Source: Chlorops oryzae (Eukaryota; Arthropoda; Insecta; Diptera; Chloropidae). Taken from it: a stretch of DNA of 64,000 nt. The first letter of the stretch is position 1. Every line of letters begins with the position of its first letter. The translations under genes and the position numbers were made by a program. The stretch spans positions 128,789,679-128,853,678 of the forward strand of contig CM035806.1 of NCBI GenBank assembly GCA_020466095.1, read 5' to 3'. Under the pieces are notes generated by a model. It did no database searches. It was not told the origin of the DNA and saw only the letters and a program-made list of their open reading frames with translations. Of the stretch, positions 53,091-63,892 are shown piece by piece.

Positions 53091-53956
53091 TAGAGCTGTA
53101 AAATTTAAGAAAAAATCGATTTTCGATTAATCGAAGACCTGCATAGTTATAAATCGATGTTGGATGATTAATTGAAGCAATAAATCGATTAAATCGATTT
53201 ATTTTTCATTTTTTCCAAACCTATTTATAATGCCTATTTTTTGTTTTCTGAAGTTTATAAAATAACAGAGTAACAGTATTTTTAAAAATATTGCTTCGCG
53301 AATGGGGTAAAAGTCGAAAAATAACAGTTGCCGTTCAACGCAACTACAAAGGGGAATTGCCAAAGAATCGAAGAGCAAGATTAACTTATTTTTAAGCAGT
53401 CAATCAATAATTGAGGTCTTTTACACTGTAGAAGTTGCAGATCGGAGGAGGAAGAAGAACCAGCAAGCCACCTCATGTGTCACTGCCCGAGTCTGGCCAG
53501 GAGAAAATCCAGGCTGCTCGACTCCTTCTTCTTCTCCTCCCTCACCGAGCTAACATCTGTTCAAATAAAAGACATGGCTCGCTTCATAAATGAGTCTAAC
53601 TGGCTCCACCAAAGGTGTAACCATATGCGGCCTAAGTGTGTCCCCTTAAAGGGGGCAGCCACCCTAACCTAACCTTACCTAACGCTAGTCAATTAATGAT
53701 ATTCAATTATAGTTCTGTTCACTTTTGGAGGTGCATTCAGAAGAATTGACCGTCAATTTCTGTATTTTTTCCATTTTTACATATCGTTTTGCTCATATTT
53801 TAAACATTTTCCAGAGTTTCCAAAAAAATTTAACATCTAAAGAAAAAATCGATTTTATTAAAAATCGAAAAAAAAACATAATCGATTTTTAAAAATTGAT
53901 CGAAAGCCAAAAAAATCGATTAAATCGAAACTTTGAATGTTTTTTTTACAACCCTA
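53091..53956. mobile_element. hAT element in ORF1, perfect 8-bp duplication
   Basis: AGGTGGGC flanks both sides (53083-53090 and 53957-53964). The ends TAGAGCTGTAAAA and TTTTACAACCCTA are hAT-type. ATCGATTAAATCGATTT words cluster at both ends. The centre contains the 3' end of another LINE (53437-53690). Confidence 0.88.
53437..53690 (+). pseudogene. LINE ORF2 C-terminal fragment inside the hAT element
   Basis: The frame EEEEEPASHLMCHCPSLARR, then FFFSSLTELTSVQIKDMARF, ends at a stop before CCACCCTAACCTAACCTTAC, a repetitive 3' tail. The C-terminal ExxxHLxCxCPxLxxRR pattern is typical of RNase-H-bearing LINEs such as the LOA group. It was presumably a 5'-truncated insertion. Confidence 0.65.
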
Positions 53957-55063
53957 AGGTGGGCCACGTGCTCATAAATTCTGTTATATCCAATAATAAG
54001 GCTTCAAATACTAACGTAACTCAAAAGACTGACAGTTCAAATAAGACTTCTTTTTATCCGGAAAAATTTTCCGGTAAGCCGTTTGTTCTACTTGACTCCT
54101 CTAATTGTGAGGTTCTAAAGAATAAAAGAGACCGGAATGGCCTATTCCTGAAACTTCAGCTTGATAGATGCAAGTTGAGCAACATAACCTCAATAATGTC
54201 GGTGGGCAAATTCCTCTTTAAGGCTTTTTTTCGGTAATGTTAGCCAGGCGAATGACTGCACTAAAATCCTTTGCTTAAATCTATGAATATCAGAGCCTTT
54301 ATCCCGATATTTGCCTATATCTCCTTCGGAGTTGCCAGATGTGTTCCTACGGAATACAGCGAGTGTAACATAATTGAGATGGCAGAGTCGGAGATAGAGA
54401 TTCTGACGGCACAACGTTTCAAAAGACGTATTGCAAATTCTACAGAAATGGCTCCAACTGGTACCATTAAAATCGGATTCATGGCGAATCAAATACCGAA
54501 GCAAATTATCTTAAATAATACCATAGCACTATGGGTAAAAATGTCCCTTTTTTTGGCCATTAATCGAAAATAATTGTGGACGAATAAACATTTTGTTCTC
54601 AACTGTTGTCTAGTGCACACTCGGAGTAGGCCAAAAATGACTTGTGTTTGAATTTCATTTGAATATTTTCGCATTGGCACGCTGTCAAAGTAGAAGCTTC
54701 GTTACACGTGTTTTCGTCGATTAAAATTGGCGTTTGATATCGAATTTCGACGGGCTGAAAACGGAGAAATTGAAAAAGATAAAAATAAAAAAAAATAGGG
54801 AATGTAATACTGATGGTATGTAGTATTTACAGCATTTGAAGAATAAGCGTTATCTTATGTGTGTTTAGAGATAAAATAAGGTTTGTGAGTTCTCCTAGAA
54901 TAATAAAAAATAAAACAGATCTTTGAATTCAAAGACCTGTAACTTATTTTAGGTCACCTAGGGTCAGCAAAAAATTTAAACCACATAATAGAACATCTTA
55001 TTCTGATATCATATATAATTACTTTTGCTCCTACTATTTGCAACTCTGGTCTCTATGCCCATT

Positions 55064-55330
55064 TTTAGAAACCTATCGCATTAAAAATGCTGAATTGTTT
55101 GAAGTATGGAATTCGGAAAAAGATGCATCAAGGGAAAAAAAAACGCTAGCTCTTTGTGATTTTATATTAAATCGCATCTGTTGAGGCTCCGAGGAACAGA
55201 CAAACGATTTCGTTACCAAAAAAGCTGCAAATATTGCAAGAAATATGGATCGTCGATGGCAAACAGCTGCCAGAAACCGTACTTTTTTTGAAAAAAAGTA
55301 TAGCAATTGGCTTCGGGATGATACAATTAT
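55064..55330 (+). pseudogene. Degenerate coding segment, same domain as 21790-22110
   Basis: Frames read ETYRIKNAELFEVWNSEKD and, after a stop, RRWQTAARNRTFFEKKYSNW followed by LRDDTIILYG. The order and spacing of AELF..W and RWQ...RN...EK...WL follow the segment inside the hAT element at 21155-23102. Domain not named. Confidence 0.4.
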
Positions 55331-55380
55331 TTTATACGGGCATTCTGCAAAACCGCGCGGACGGCCTATTCTTAGTTTTG

Positions 55381-55690
55381 AATCCGCCATTTTGAATTTT
55401 GAGATTTCGAGTTCATAATCGTAATCAGCACCCTTGAAAACCCCTGTGTGATAATTTTGGGAAAGATTAGTTAATTTTTTGTAAAAATGGTCCGCCATAT
55501 TGGATCCGCCATTTTGAATTTTGAGATTTCGAGTTCATAATCGTAATCAGCACCCTTGAAAACCCCTGTGTGATAATTTTGGGAAAGATTAGTTAATTTT
55601 TTGTAAAAATGGTCCGCCATATTGGATCCGCCATTTTGAATTTTGAGATTTCGAGTTCAAAATCGTAATCAGCACCCTCGAAAACCCCAA
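55381..55690. repeat. 122-bp tandem repeat, about 2.5 copies
   Basis: TCCGCCATTTTGAATTTTGA recurs at 55383, 55505 and 55627, with almost identical sequence between (ATCGTAATCAGCACCC, GTGTGATAATTTTGGG). The near identity points to recent duplication inside the TIR element. Confidence 0.9.
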
Positions 55691-56456
55691 TATTCAGAAG
55701 CCTAGATTTTTGGCCAGAAAAAGTGGTATTTTTACCCATAGTGCATAGGTTGAATAGATGTGTACATTCCGACCATCAAACAATGCTATAATTGTGGCCG
55801 AATAGGTCATTCCACTGTCATATGCAAATCAGCAAAACGCTGTATAAACTGCGGAAAAACTAACGGTTGTCCCCCGTGTAGCAAAAAATACATCCTCTGT
55901 GATAGTCCTGACCATGTGGCCACGGATAAAAATAATTGTAAAATTTGGAATAGGGAATATGACATCACCACTGTAAAATCTCTGAAAAGGGTCTCTCGCA
56001 GACAAGCCATGGATCTTCTCTTTGGCTCTGGAAGCTCAAATCGCTTTAACCTTCTCTCAGTGGACCAAGATGAATTTCCTAGTCTTCCATCGATAAAGCC
56101 TACTCATAACAGCGATGAATTTGTAAACAGATCTCAAACAAAAAAAACCCTACAGCCAAATGGCCAGGATGCAAACTCTATCCAGAAAACTTAACAATAA
56201 TGAACGCCGTGTGGACAACCAATCTGGTACAGCCTACAACGTGAATCCTAATCTGCCGACCAATTCTTCGGATACACTCTCTGGTCATCCATCTGTCAGA
56301 TTAAAGCAGGCCCCGTCTGGGCGGTCTCAGTTTGACACAAATGACTTTGAAGCTCTCCTCTCAATTCAAGAAGCGAATTGCATGAAAAATCTGTGAAGAT
56401 TTTTGCCGTTAACAGCGATCGCAGTAGGATTATGTCCTTAATCAATTCAATCCAAA

Positions 56457-59400
56457 ATGAAGTTGATTCAATATAATTGTCAGTCCCTGAAGACGAACAT
56501 CGACTCCATTGACCACTTCTTGAACGTTAACAACATCGACATGTGTGCACTTTGTGAAACCTTTTCGCTCGGTCCGACAAGTCATCGGAATCTTTGTAAT
56601 TTTAAAATAAATGAGAAACCCAGAATCGATGGTTATGGTGGTGTGGCCATACTGTTTCACTAATCTATCAAATTTAAAAAAATAGGTTATGCTACCAACA
56701 CTGATATTATAATTGCTCAAACTTTAAACCTATCCGCAAACATTACACTATGCTGTGCCTACTTCGAACCGAGCATGACTCTCGACCGTTTTGTAGTTAA
56801 AATGCTAAAGGTGTTATGCATCGTCATATCATAGGTGATTCCAACTTTATCTGTCTCAGTAATGGTTCACCCACCTTCTTGAGTGACTTTTTATCTGAAA
56901 GGGGATCTGTGCTAGATCTGTGTTTTACAAACTCAAATTTAGGTTGTCAATTTAGTGTCCTTAAATTCAGACTTGGTGGCAGCCACCTTTTCCCATCTCG
57001 ATCTTCTCTGAGGATATTAATAACAATTCGGTGCCATTCTTATGTAAAAAAAAATAATCAAAACTCTAGGTGACCTAGAACTACTACCTGATTTGACTGA
57101 TATCCAAAACAAAATAAATCGGGCCATCAACTTGTGCACAAACACGCTCAGCAAGAATAGGAAACCCATAATGTGGTGGAATGATGAGCTTACTTTAGTT
57201 TTCAAAAGATTACAGCTAGCCTTTAAAACTGCCTGTCAGTCCCCTCACATCATATACGCCATTAAATACTTCAAACTTAAGAACTATTGGAAAAAGCTGA
57301 TTAAAAATGCAAGGGCAAGTCATACACTGACAGAATTGAGGACGTAAATGTTAATCCGAGCTCCAGGAAAAATTGGAGGTTTGTAAAGGCAGTCAGGGGC
57401 GACTTCCGCGGTGAGACGTCTTTATGGCTCCCGGAAAACGACCAAGCTTACCTTGACCTTCTCAAAAACCAGTTCCTACTTCTAATGTCACTTTTACTCC
57501 CAATGCTAATGTAGCTGGGAACTCCGAGCTCGCCTTTGATTTCTCCGAGCTTCGTATGGCGATCTATTCGAAATTCAAAAGAGTGGCGGGAGGTCTTGAT
57601 CGTGTAACATATTACATGCTCAAGGCCCTTTCGGATGACTCACTTTCCAAGTTTCTGACTGCCATCAATAGCACCTTTTTAAGCAACCACATTCCAGACC
57701 AATGGAGAATAATTAATATTGTGCCGATTCCTAAGAGAGACAAAGATTTAAGCAACTATGCCAACTTTCGCCCTATTGCGCTGATCTCAGTGTACTTAAA
57801 AATCACTAACCTTCTTGTCAAGGGTAGAATCAATTCCTATTTTGAGAGTAACAGGGTCTTGCCTGATCACTGCTATGCATATCGAAAGAATAAATCTGCT
57901 ACTATGTGCATCAACCATCTGCTGCATGACATTGCTATGAGAAAGTCCAAAAAGGAAAAGATTTTGTTGTTCTCGGTTGATATTTCAAATGCCTACAACT
58001 GTGTTAATCTAAATATCCTCAGGGCCATTCTATGTTCAACTGGTATTGAGCAGCATTATGTGGTGTGGATCATTAACATTTTATCCTGTAGAGCCCTCAA
58101 GCTTGGTAGCGCTCAGACGGTTGTCTCTTATGGCCTCCCGCAGGGCAGCTGCCTTTCGCCCATCCTCTTCAATGCTTACACTAAAGCTTTCCACTTAATC
58201 GCAGATGACCACTCTAACATCTTCCAATTTGCTGACGACTTTGTCATTCTTACTTCGCACACCCAAATGAGTACTGCTATTAGCATGTTAAAAAACAAAA
58301 TTTAAACTTTTGGCAATATGTGCAGAGACTTAAATCTGTCATTTAATGTCGAAAAACCAAAGTTGCTCGTTCCGTCCAGGGGCAAAGCGTCTGACATCAA
58401 CATCTCATTCAGAGACTCAGTTATCCCTCAAGTCACTTCTTTGAAATTTCTTGGCGTTGTTATCAACACTTCTTCTACTTTTCATGAACACTATAAATAC
58501 ATAGCCGGCAAATCTTATTCCAATCTTTTCAAATGTCTTACCCCCATAAAATCTGGGCTACATCCGTCGGTCTCCCTAAATCTCTATAAGTCTCTAACCA
58601 GATCCATAGTAGAATATGGGCGCTCTTGCACAGTGTCTAAGAGAACAAAAACACTCAACCGAAAAATTGAATCCTTGCAAATGCCATTCGTTAGAAGATG
58701 TCTTGGGGTGCCCCCTAGAGCGCATAATCATATAATTTTCTCTCTTGCCAAGGAACTACCTCCACACTTCAGAGCGCTACTTCTGACAGCCATAGAGATT
58801 GTGAACGCCAAGTTGTTCAATCAATCGCTCTTCCAATCAATATCTAACTCTCCGCTTGCCAATTCAAGCTACAGTTTGGTATATGAAAAATTTAAAAAGA
58901 TCATCGATGAAATTAACATTGACCTAAGGTTTTTAAAAAGTAACAAAGTTAGTATTGTGCCTAAGCGGTTTCAAGGGAAAAAATCTGAGGTCGATAACTG
59001 AAAAAACTGTCTTCAGATGGCTGGTTTCAAGTGTTTGGCTACCGATGCATCTATTGCAGAAAACTCATCTGGCTGTTCTACCCTTTTTCACAGAAACGAA
59101 TCAAAAATCCATTTATAAATTAACTGGCTCCTACTCCTCCTCTTTCGCTGAGCTGCAAGCCATCTTTATGGCCATTAAGCTTGCCAAAAGAAGGGGTTTC
59201 TATCACATTGCTATTTTTACGGACAGCCTTGTTGCCTGCCAACTTCTTGAAAAGGATAGTACAACCAATTATGTTGTGTCTCATATACACACCTTTGTTC
59301 ATAAATTTTTTGAAGAAGTCAGGATTGTGTGGACTCCCAGCCACTGTAGCATTTTATTCAATGAGGAAGCCGATCGGTTGGCCAAAATAGCGGCTGAGGA

Positions 59401-59860
59401 GGGCAAACTGTTGTATGTCTCTCTCTCTGTAACTGAGGCTCTGTGCAGAATTACCAACAATATTGAAAATGACTGGCAGAGAGAGATTCTGGATTTAGAC
59501 AGCAAATATCCATCTGGTTATTGCACTCCGTTCACCCTTTGCAACAAAAAACCGTGGTTCCACAAAATTAAATTTGCTCCCAAAACTATCAAATTGATTA
59601 ATAGATTCATTGCTGGCTCAAAATATGACGGTGTTTTCCTCTACAATATCAAAGACAACTCATCGTTTGAGTGGTCGACATGTAATCTTGCTGATTCTTT
59701 TGATAACCAGATCTTTGTGTGCCCAGCTAACTCGCATATCAGGCAAAGCTTTCAATTTTTCAAAAACAGTGACAACCGCATTGACTTTTTAAAGAGAATC
59801 AACCTTGAAGCTCTTAATGAATTAGCTTGTTTTTTGGGAGTATCTAAATGCAATTTTTGA
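56457..59860 (+). pseudogene. I-element ORF2: endonuclease, RT, RNase H
   Basis: The AP-endonuclease start is MKLIQYNCQSLKTNIDSIDH (56457); the domain is broken by a stop at 56661 and a deletion near 56810. RT: FRPIALISVYLKITNLLVKG, FSVDISNAYNCVN (motif A), YGLPQGSCLSPILFN (B), FQFADDFVIL (C), in a frame to 58302. The thumb region is in 58318-58998. RNase H: ATDASIAE (first D, near 59040), a frame change, then FAELQAIFMAI (E), FTDSLVA (D) and EEADRLAK (D), ending at 59860 with a stop. Five or more frame breaks. It would have copied RNA at a nicked target. Confidence 0.85.
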
Positions 59861-60046
59861 GTGTTAATTTGTTGAATATTACTTTAAAGACCGTCTTGTT
59901 GCGGCCTACTTTGTGTAGTCGCACCAAGTTTAGACATTGTCAACCAGCACTACATTATTATTTTTGGTGCTGTATGTTTTCTGTCTTCATTTGCTGCTTA
60001 TCTAAACGGATCAAGGATCTGAGGTCGCCTACCGCTGGCAACATAC

Positions 60047-60395
60047 CATATAGGACTATAGGTCTAACTCTTCTTCTTCCTAATCCCTGCAATGTGTTAG
60101 AGCTACGCTGCTTCAACATAGGCATATAGCATGAGGAAAAGAGAAGCACGCTATGGCAGCGAAATCTGTAGCTCTGCTGTGGTGAAATGAGGTGATTTTC
60201 ATTTTCACATATCAAAATGTAAACAAAAAAGAAAAAGAAAACAAGTAGATTGGACTTGCTGGTGCAATTTGTGTTTTGAATAAATAAAACCATTATTGAA
60301 TTACATTTAGAATTATTGTCAACTTTTCGTCAATATTTTGTAGACGGGGCGCGATGTGAAATGTGTTTTTTGAACAGTAAGCACGTAAAGTTGAC
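60047..60395. repeat. 349-bp inverted repeat, right arm
   Basis: Inverse partner of 52290-52638, ending GTGCTTACTG-complement and GTTGAC at 60395. It has the same length as the left arm. The frames crossing it (for example AAATTGCACCAGCAAG read in either arm) are duplicates of each other and probably non-coding. Confidence 0.9.
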
Positions 60396-61795
60396 AAGGC
60401 CATACAAGTGAACCTCCACCATGCAAAGGCGTCCTCGGATGTCCTAAGCAGGAGGTTCACAAAAGAGGGACTGGACATAGCACTTGTCCAGGAACCCTGG
60501 GTTCACGGTGGGACCGTCAAAGGCCTCAACCTTCGCGATGGTAAGTTAATCTTTGCCAAAAATCACTGCAGACCTAGAACTGCAATCATCATAAGGAACA
60601 AAATTAACTTTCTCCTCATTTCAGAGCTTTGTTCACAGGATCTGGTGGCAGTAATTGCAAAGATCCCTACGCTCAGGGGAGGACAAGAGGTGGTGCTAGC
60701 GTCGGCCTACCTTCCTGGAGACAGCGATCAAATACCCACAAGGGAACTATTGGCCCGAGAGGAGTACTGCAGCAGGAGGAACCTCAAATGGCTAGTCGGT
60801 TGTGATGCGAATGCCCATCACACGACATGGGGTAGCACCGACATCAATTTAAGGGGTGAGTCATTATTAGAATATATTATTAGTAAAAACATAAATATTC
60901 TAAACCGGGGTAACGAGCCGACATTTGTTAATGTCACAAGGGGAGAGGTCCTTGACTTAACTCTCTCCAGTCCTAACTTGTTGTCTGTTATCTCAAACTG
61001 GCACGTCTCAAAAGAAGTCTCTATGTCAGATCATAAACATACTATGTTCGACATAGATGCTCCTACAGAGGAGTTCCAAGTTTACCGTAACCCAAAGAAA
61101 ACCAATTGGGAAAATTTCCGCTTCTGTGTAGAACAGAAGATAAACTGCTCAGATAGTGCGATTAATTCGACCTATGAGCTTGAGACAGAAGCTAAACTTC
61201 TGCAGAGTAGTCTCAAACAAGCGTTCGAGAAGAGCTGCCCGCAGAAAGCCAAAAAGGCGCAAAGGGACGTCCCCTGGTGGAACAAAACACTTGAGAAGCT
61301 CAGGTGTAGCACCAGGAAGCTCTTCAATAGGGCAAAGCGAACAGGCGACTGGACCGCCTATAAGGCAGCCCTTACAGAACACAATAAAGAATTGAGAAAA
61401 TCCAAAAAGGCCACATGGAGGGAACACTGCAGCAGGGTGTCAAATCTCCCTGATATGTATCGCCTCCAAAAGGCTCTTGCGATGGATCACTCAAACGGCC
61501 TCGGTACCCTCAGGAGGCCAGATGGTAGTTTTACGTCAACGACCCGTGAGACAGGAAGACTCTTGTTGGAAACTCACTTCCCTGGCTGCGTTCCTGCGTT
61601 TGAACGTCCTTGCCAAACAGCTGTCATAACAAATGCAGCAAATGGTAGAGCCAGAAGTCTTGCGGGGAAAATAATTAACTCCCATACGGTACAGTGGGCA
61701 ATTTCAACTTTCAGCCCATATAAATCGCCGGGCCCGGACGGCATCCGCCCATGCCTGCTTCAGCAGGGTGCTGGGCTTATTACAACTCCACTGGT
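60396..61795 (+). pseudogene. LOA-like LINE ORF2 fragment: endonuclease and RT start
   Basis: An unbroken frame of about 460 residues from 60408. Endonuclease signatures: VQEPWVHGG, AYLPGDSD, GCDANAHHTTWGS (near 60800) and MSDHKHTMFD (near 61023, conserved SDH). The linker contains DVPWWNKTLEKLRCSTRKLF. The RT begins with PYKSPGPDGIRPCLLQQGAG, then breaks at about 61795. The pattern fits the LOA/I group. The 5' part of ORF2 and all later RT motifs are missing. Codon use is GC-richer than neighbours, so it is younger than the I element. Confidence 0.85.
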
Positions 61796-62286
61796 GCTGA
61801 CGTTTTAGAAGATGCCCTTCTGTATATGATTTGCAAAGACAACCTAAGTCTCTCTACGTCGACGAACATAGGATTTTTGCACTTTGCTAAAAAAGCGGCC
61901 CCACTTTGGAAGCCACCGTCCCGTCCAACTTTAACCCGGCGGTTGGAAAAAAAATATGATGTTTTATCAAAAATAGTGAAAACAAAGTTGTCTTCAGTTT
62001 CTTCAATTTGTTTAACAACGGACTGTTGGACAGAACGCCACACAACGACAAGTTTTATGGGAGTCACCGTACACTTTCAAGTTGGGAACGATATCCGTTC
62101 GGCCGTTTTAGGTGTAGAGCCTTTACTGAGTGCTCACACATCAGATTATTTGGGAGAAAAGATTTCCGAAATATGCTATCAATGGGGCGTTAAACTTAGT
62201 CAAGTGTCAATTTGCACGACTGACAACGCAGCAAATATAGTAAAAGCAGCTGTAAATGTATTTGGCGCTTCAAAGCATATGGGATG
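61796..62286 (+). pseudogene. hAT transposase fragment
   Basis: The frame has DALLYMICKDNLSLST, HFAKKAAPLWKPPSRPTLTR, SICLTTDCWTERHTTTSFMG (first catalytic D), LGVEPLLSAHTSDYLGEKI and ICTTDNAANIVKAAVNVFG (second D), ending near KHMGC. That covers the BED-less middle of an Ac-type hAT transposase. The N-terminal zinc finger, the insertion domain and the catalytic E with the dimerisation region are missing. It abuts the LTR on its right. Confidence 0.85.
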
Positions 62287-62782
62287 TGTTGGTTTTTCGC
62301 CGTAGCCACTTTGAAACCGGGGCTTTAAAGAACGGCAAAATAACCAAACTTAGTGAGTACCCTTTTCGCGTTCGACTGCGCTAACCGGCAGCGCTGCCTG
62401 GGAGGACTGCGCGCTGCCCTCTTCACTGTCGAAAAAAGTTCTCTTGGCGTAAACAACTCGCTCACGCGCCGGCAAAACGTTAAAATTAAAAGTTAACTCA
62501 AACAAAAAAAAATATACAAAAATTTTAAAGTGAATTCCAATAAAGGAAAAATATAAAAATTAAAAAGTGAACAAAACAAAATATATATAACATTCAAGTG
62601 AATTACAACAAAAAGAGAAAATTGAATTGAAAAAACAAAAACCCTTTACTTTTTTAAATAAAAACTAAGTACATAAATCCGAAATATCGTCGCGCAAACC
62701 GACATATAAATCGACGTACCCGGCATCCCCCAGGGTCAGCAGCGGAGTACCAGGTACGTCCTCTTTAGTCTGAAATCAGACA
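62287..62782 (+). repeat. Probable 5' LTR
   Basis: It begins TGTTGG where homology to the hAT fragment stops and ends GACA immediately before TTTTGGCGG. The right part is A-rich, like the segment at 804-1310. GC-rich CTCGCTCACGCGCCGG precedes. The left boundary is an inference. Confidence 0.45.
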
Positions 62783-63892
62783 TTTTGGCGGTCCTGCCAG
62801 GAGCCTGGAATAGGTTCTGGTGGACCATAATAGTTAGAAAGGGTCGAAAAAGTCCGGCACGTGCACGTCGCCTTTGACCTCTGTTTGCCCTAGCGCAAAT
62901 TCAAGGGCACGACAAGATCAAAGCGCGTGTCACGCATTACAACGTAACGGCGGGACAAACTCTTTCCTCCTCGACATCAATCATCTGTCTCAGTCGCACA
63001 CCCGTGTGTCGTTTGGTGGTGGTTTTTGTGCACAGCCGATAGTGCAAAACAACAAACACATAGCAGCATTTGGTTTTCTCGTTCCCCTTTGAGGAAGAGT
63101 TGCAGTTTTTTCTCTTTTCTTTTGTTGCTTTTGGTTTCTGGACACGCAGCGAAACCGTGTCTCGACTTTGGTTTTTTCATCGAAATTTCATACGAATTCA
63201 AGGCCAGCAGACAGCGAGCCATAAACGTATAGGGCATACGTGCATTGTGTTGCGTAGGTCAGTTCTAACGCTGTGCGTTGCATCGAACTTCGAACATAGA
63301 AGTTGATCGCGTATTGCCTGTTCGAGCGAACGTGGGTGAACTCAATTAGAACACACGGCCTCATACATACGATCTGTCGCTCTGCCTGCGCTCTGCCTGC
63401 ACGCTGTTTTTTGATTTACGTGCATCACATTGACTTTGCGAATTGGTTAAAAAACTTGAATTTCTAACAAATCAATTGAATTTGACCTATATTTTATTAC
63501 TGGAATTTCTTAAATAATTTGGAATTTTTTAACATTGGATTCGGAGTACCAGGAGTCTTGTGGAGGTGTTGCGAAGCGCAGGAATCATTGAGGATTCGCT
63601 GCCACGGTTGCATATATATTCTCCAGTTTGTTTATTTCTTTATCACGGCTGACTTGAAGGTGCTCAGACGACATCGATCATCACCGTGCCCTACGACCGG
63701 TCTCTTCCGCACCCGACAAAGTCTAGTACATCCACATTGCCATCGATAATTTTGCGTTTGGTAAAATTAAATTTAAGCGTGGGCGAGTATATTCGTTAAT
63801 TTTACTGAAATCTTATTAAATATTTTTTCGTTTTTTCACTCCGGAATCGCGTTGCTTGAGCTCTGTGTTAACGTTTCATCTTCGCCTCCAAA
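62783..63892 (+). mobile_element. LTR retrotransposon primer site and leader
   Basis: TTTTGGCGGTCCTGCCAGGA at the LTR edge is the likely primer-binding region. Downstream homology with 1-803 (reverse strand) includes GGAGCCTGGAA, AGGTTCTGGTGGACCA, GTGGTGGTTTTTGTGCACA (63018) and GCATCGAACTTCGAACAT (63280). The leader is about 1.1 kb. BEL/Pao is suggested by the primer site and leader position. Confidence 0.55.

Larger units (their letters stand above)
54526..55744. mobile_element. TIR element in ORF1 with ATA duplication
   Basis: GCACTATGGGTAAAAATGTC and the inverse ending TTTTTACCCATAGTGC form the TIRs, with ATA on both sides (54523-54525 and 55745-55747). A 3-bp duplication suggests a Harbinger-like element, tentatively. 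Inside are a degenerate coding segment (55085-55330) and 122-bp tandem repeats (55381-55690). Confidence 0.8.
52806..56396 (+). pseudogene. I-element ORF1 (gag-like, CCHC), interrupted
   Basis: Pieces: 52806-53090 (acidic, serine-rich N-terminus), 53965-54237 (YPEKFSGKPFVLLDSSN), 54283-54525 (RAFIPIFAYISFGVARCVPT and ILTAQRFKRRI), and 55748-56194 (YIPTIKQCYNCGRIGHSTVI, then CINCGKTNGCPPC and CDSPDHVATDKNNC). Three zinc-knuckle-like clusters match I-factor ORF1, a nucleic-acid chaperone. The tail (FNLLSVDQDEFPSLP) is typical. A hAT and another TIR element interrupt it, and a stop and frame change occur near 54237. A further frame change near 56180 leads to about 70 residues of tail. Confidence 0.8.
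52639..60046 (+). mobile_element. I-clade non-LTR retrotransposon, decayed
   Basis: The order is: 5' region, ORF1 with CCHC knuckles, ORF2 with endonuclease, reverse transcriptase and RNase H, and a 3' untranslated region. The FSGKPFVLLDSSN and CYNCGRIGH motifs of ORF1 and the RNase H domain of ORF2 point to the I clade. Two DNA elements interrupt ORF1. Both ORFs have frameshifts or stops, so it is inactive. No poly(A) or TAA tail is visible before the right arm. Confidence 0.8.

Noticed and set aside
55381..55690. CRISPR-like regular repeat
   Set aside because: 2.5 copies of a 122-bp contiguous tandem repeat without spacers, inside a transposon of a eukaryotic genome.
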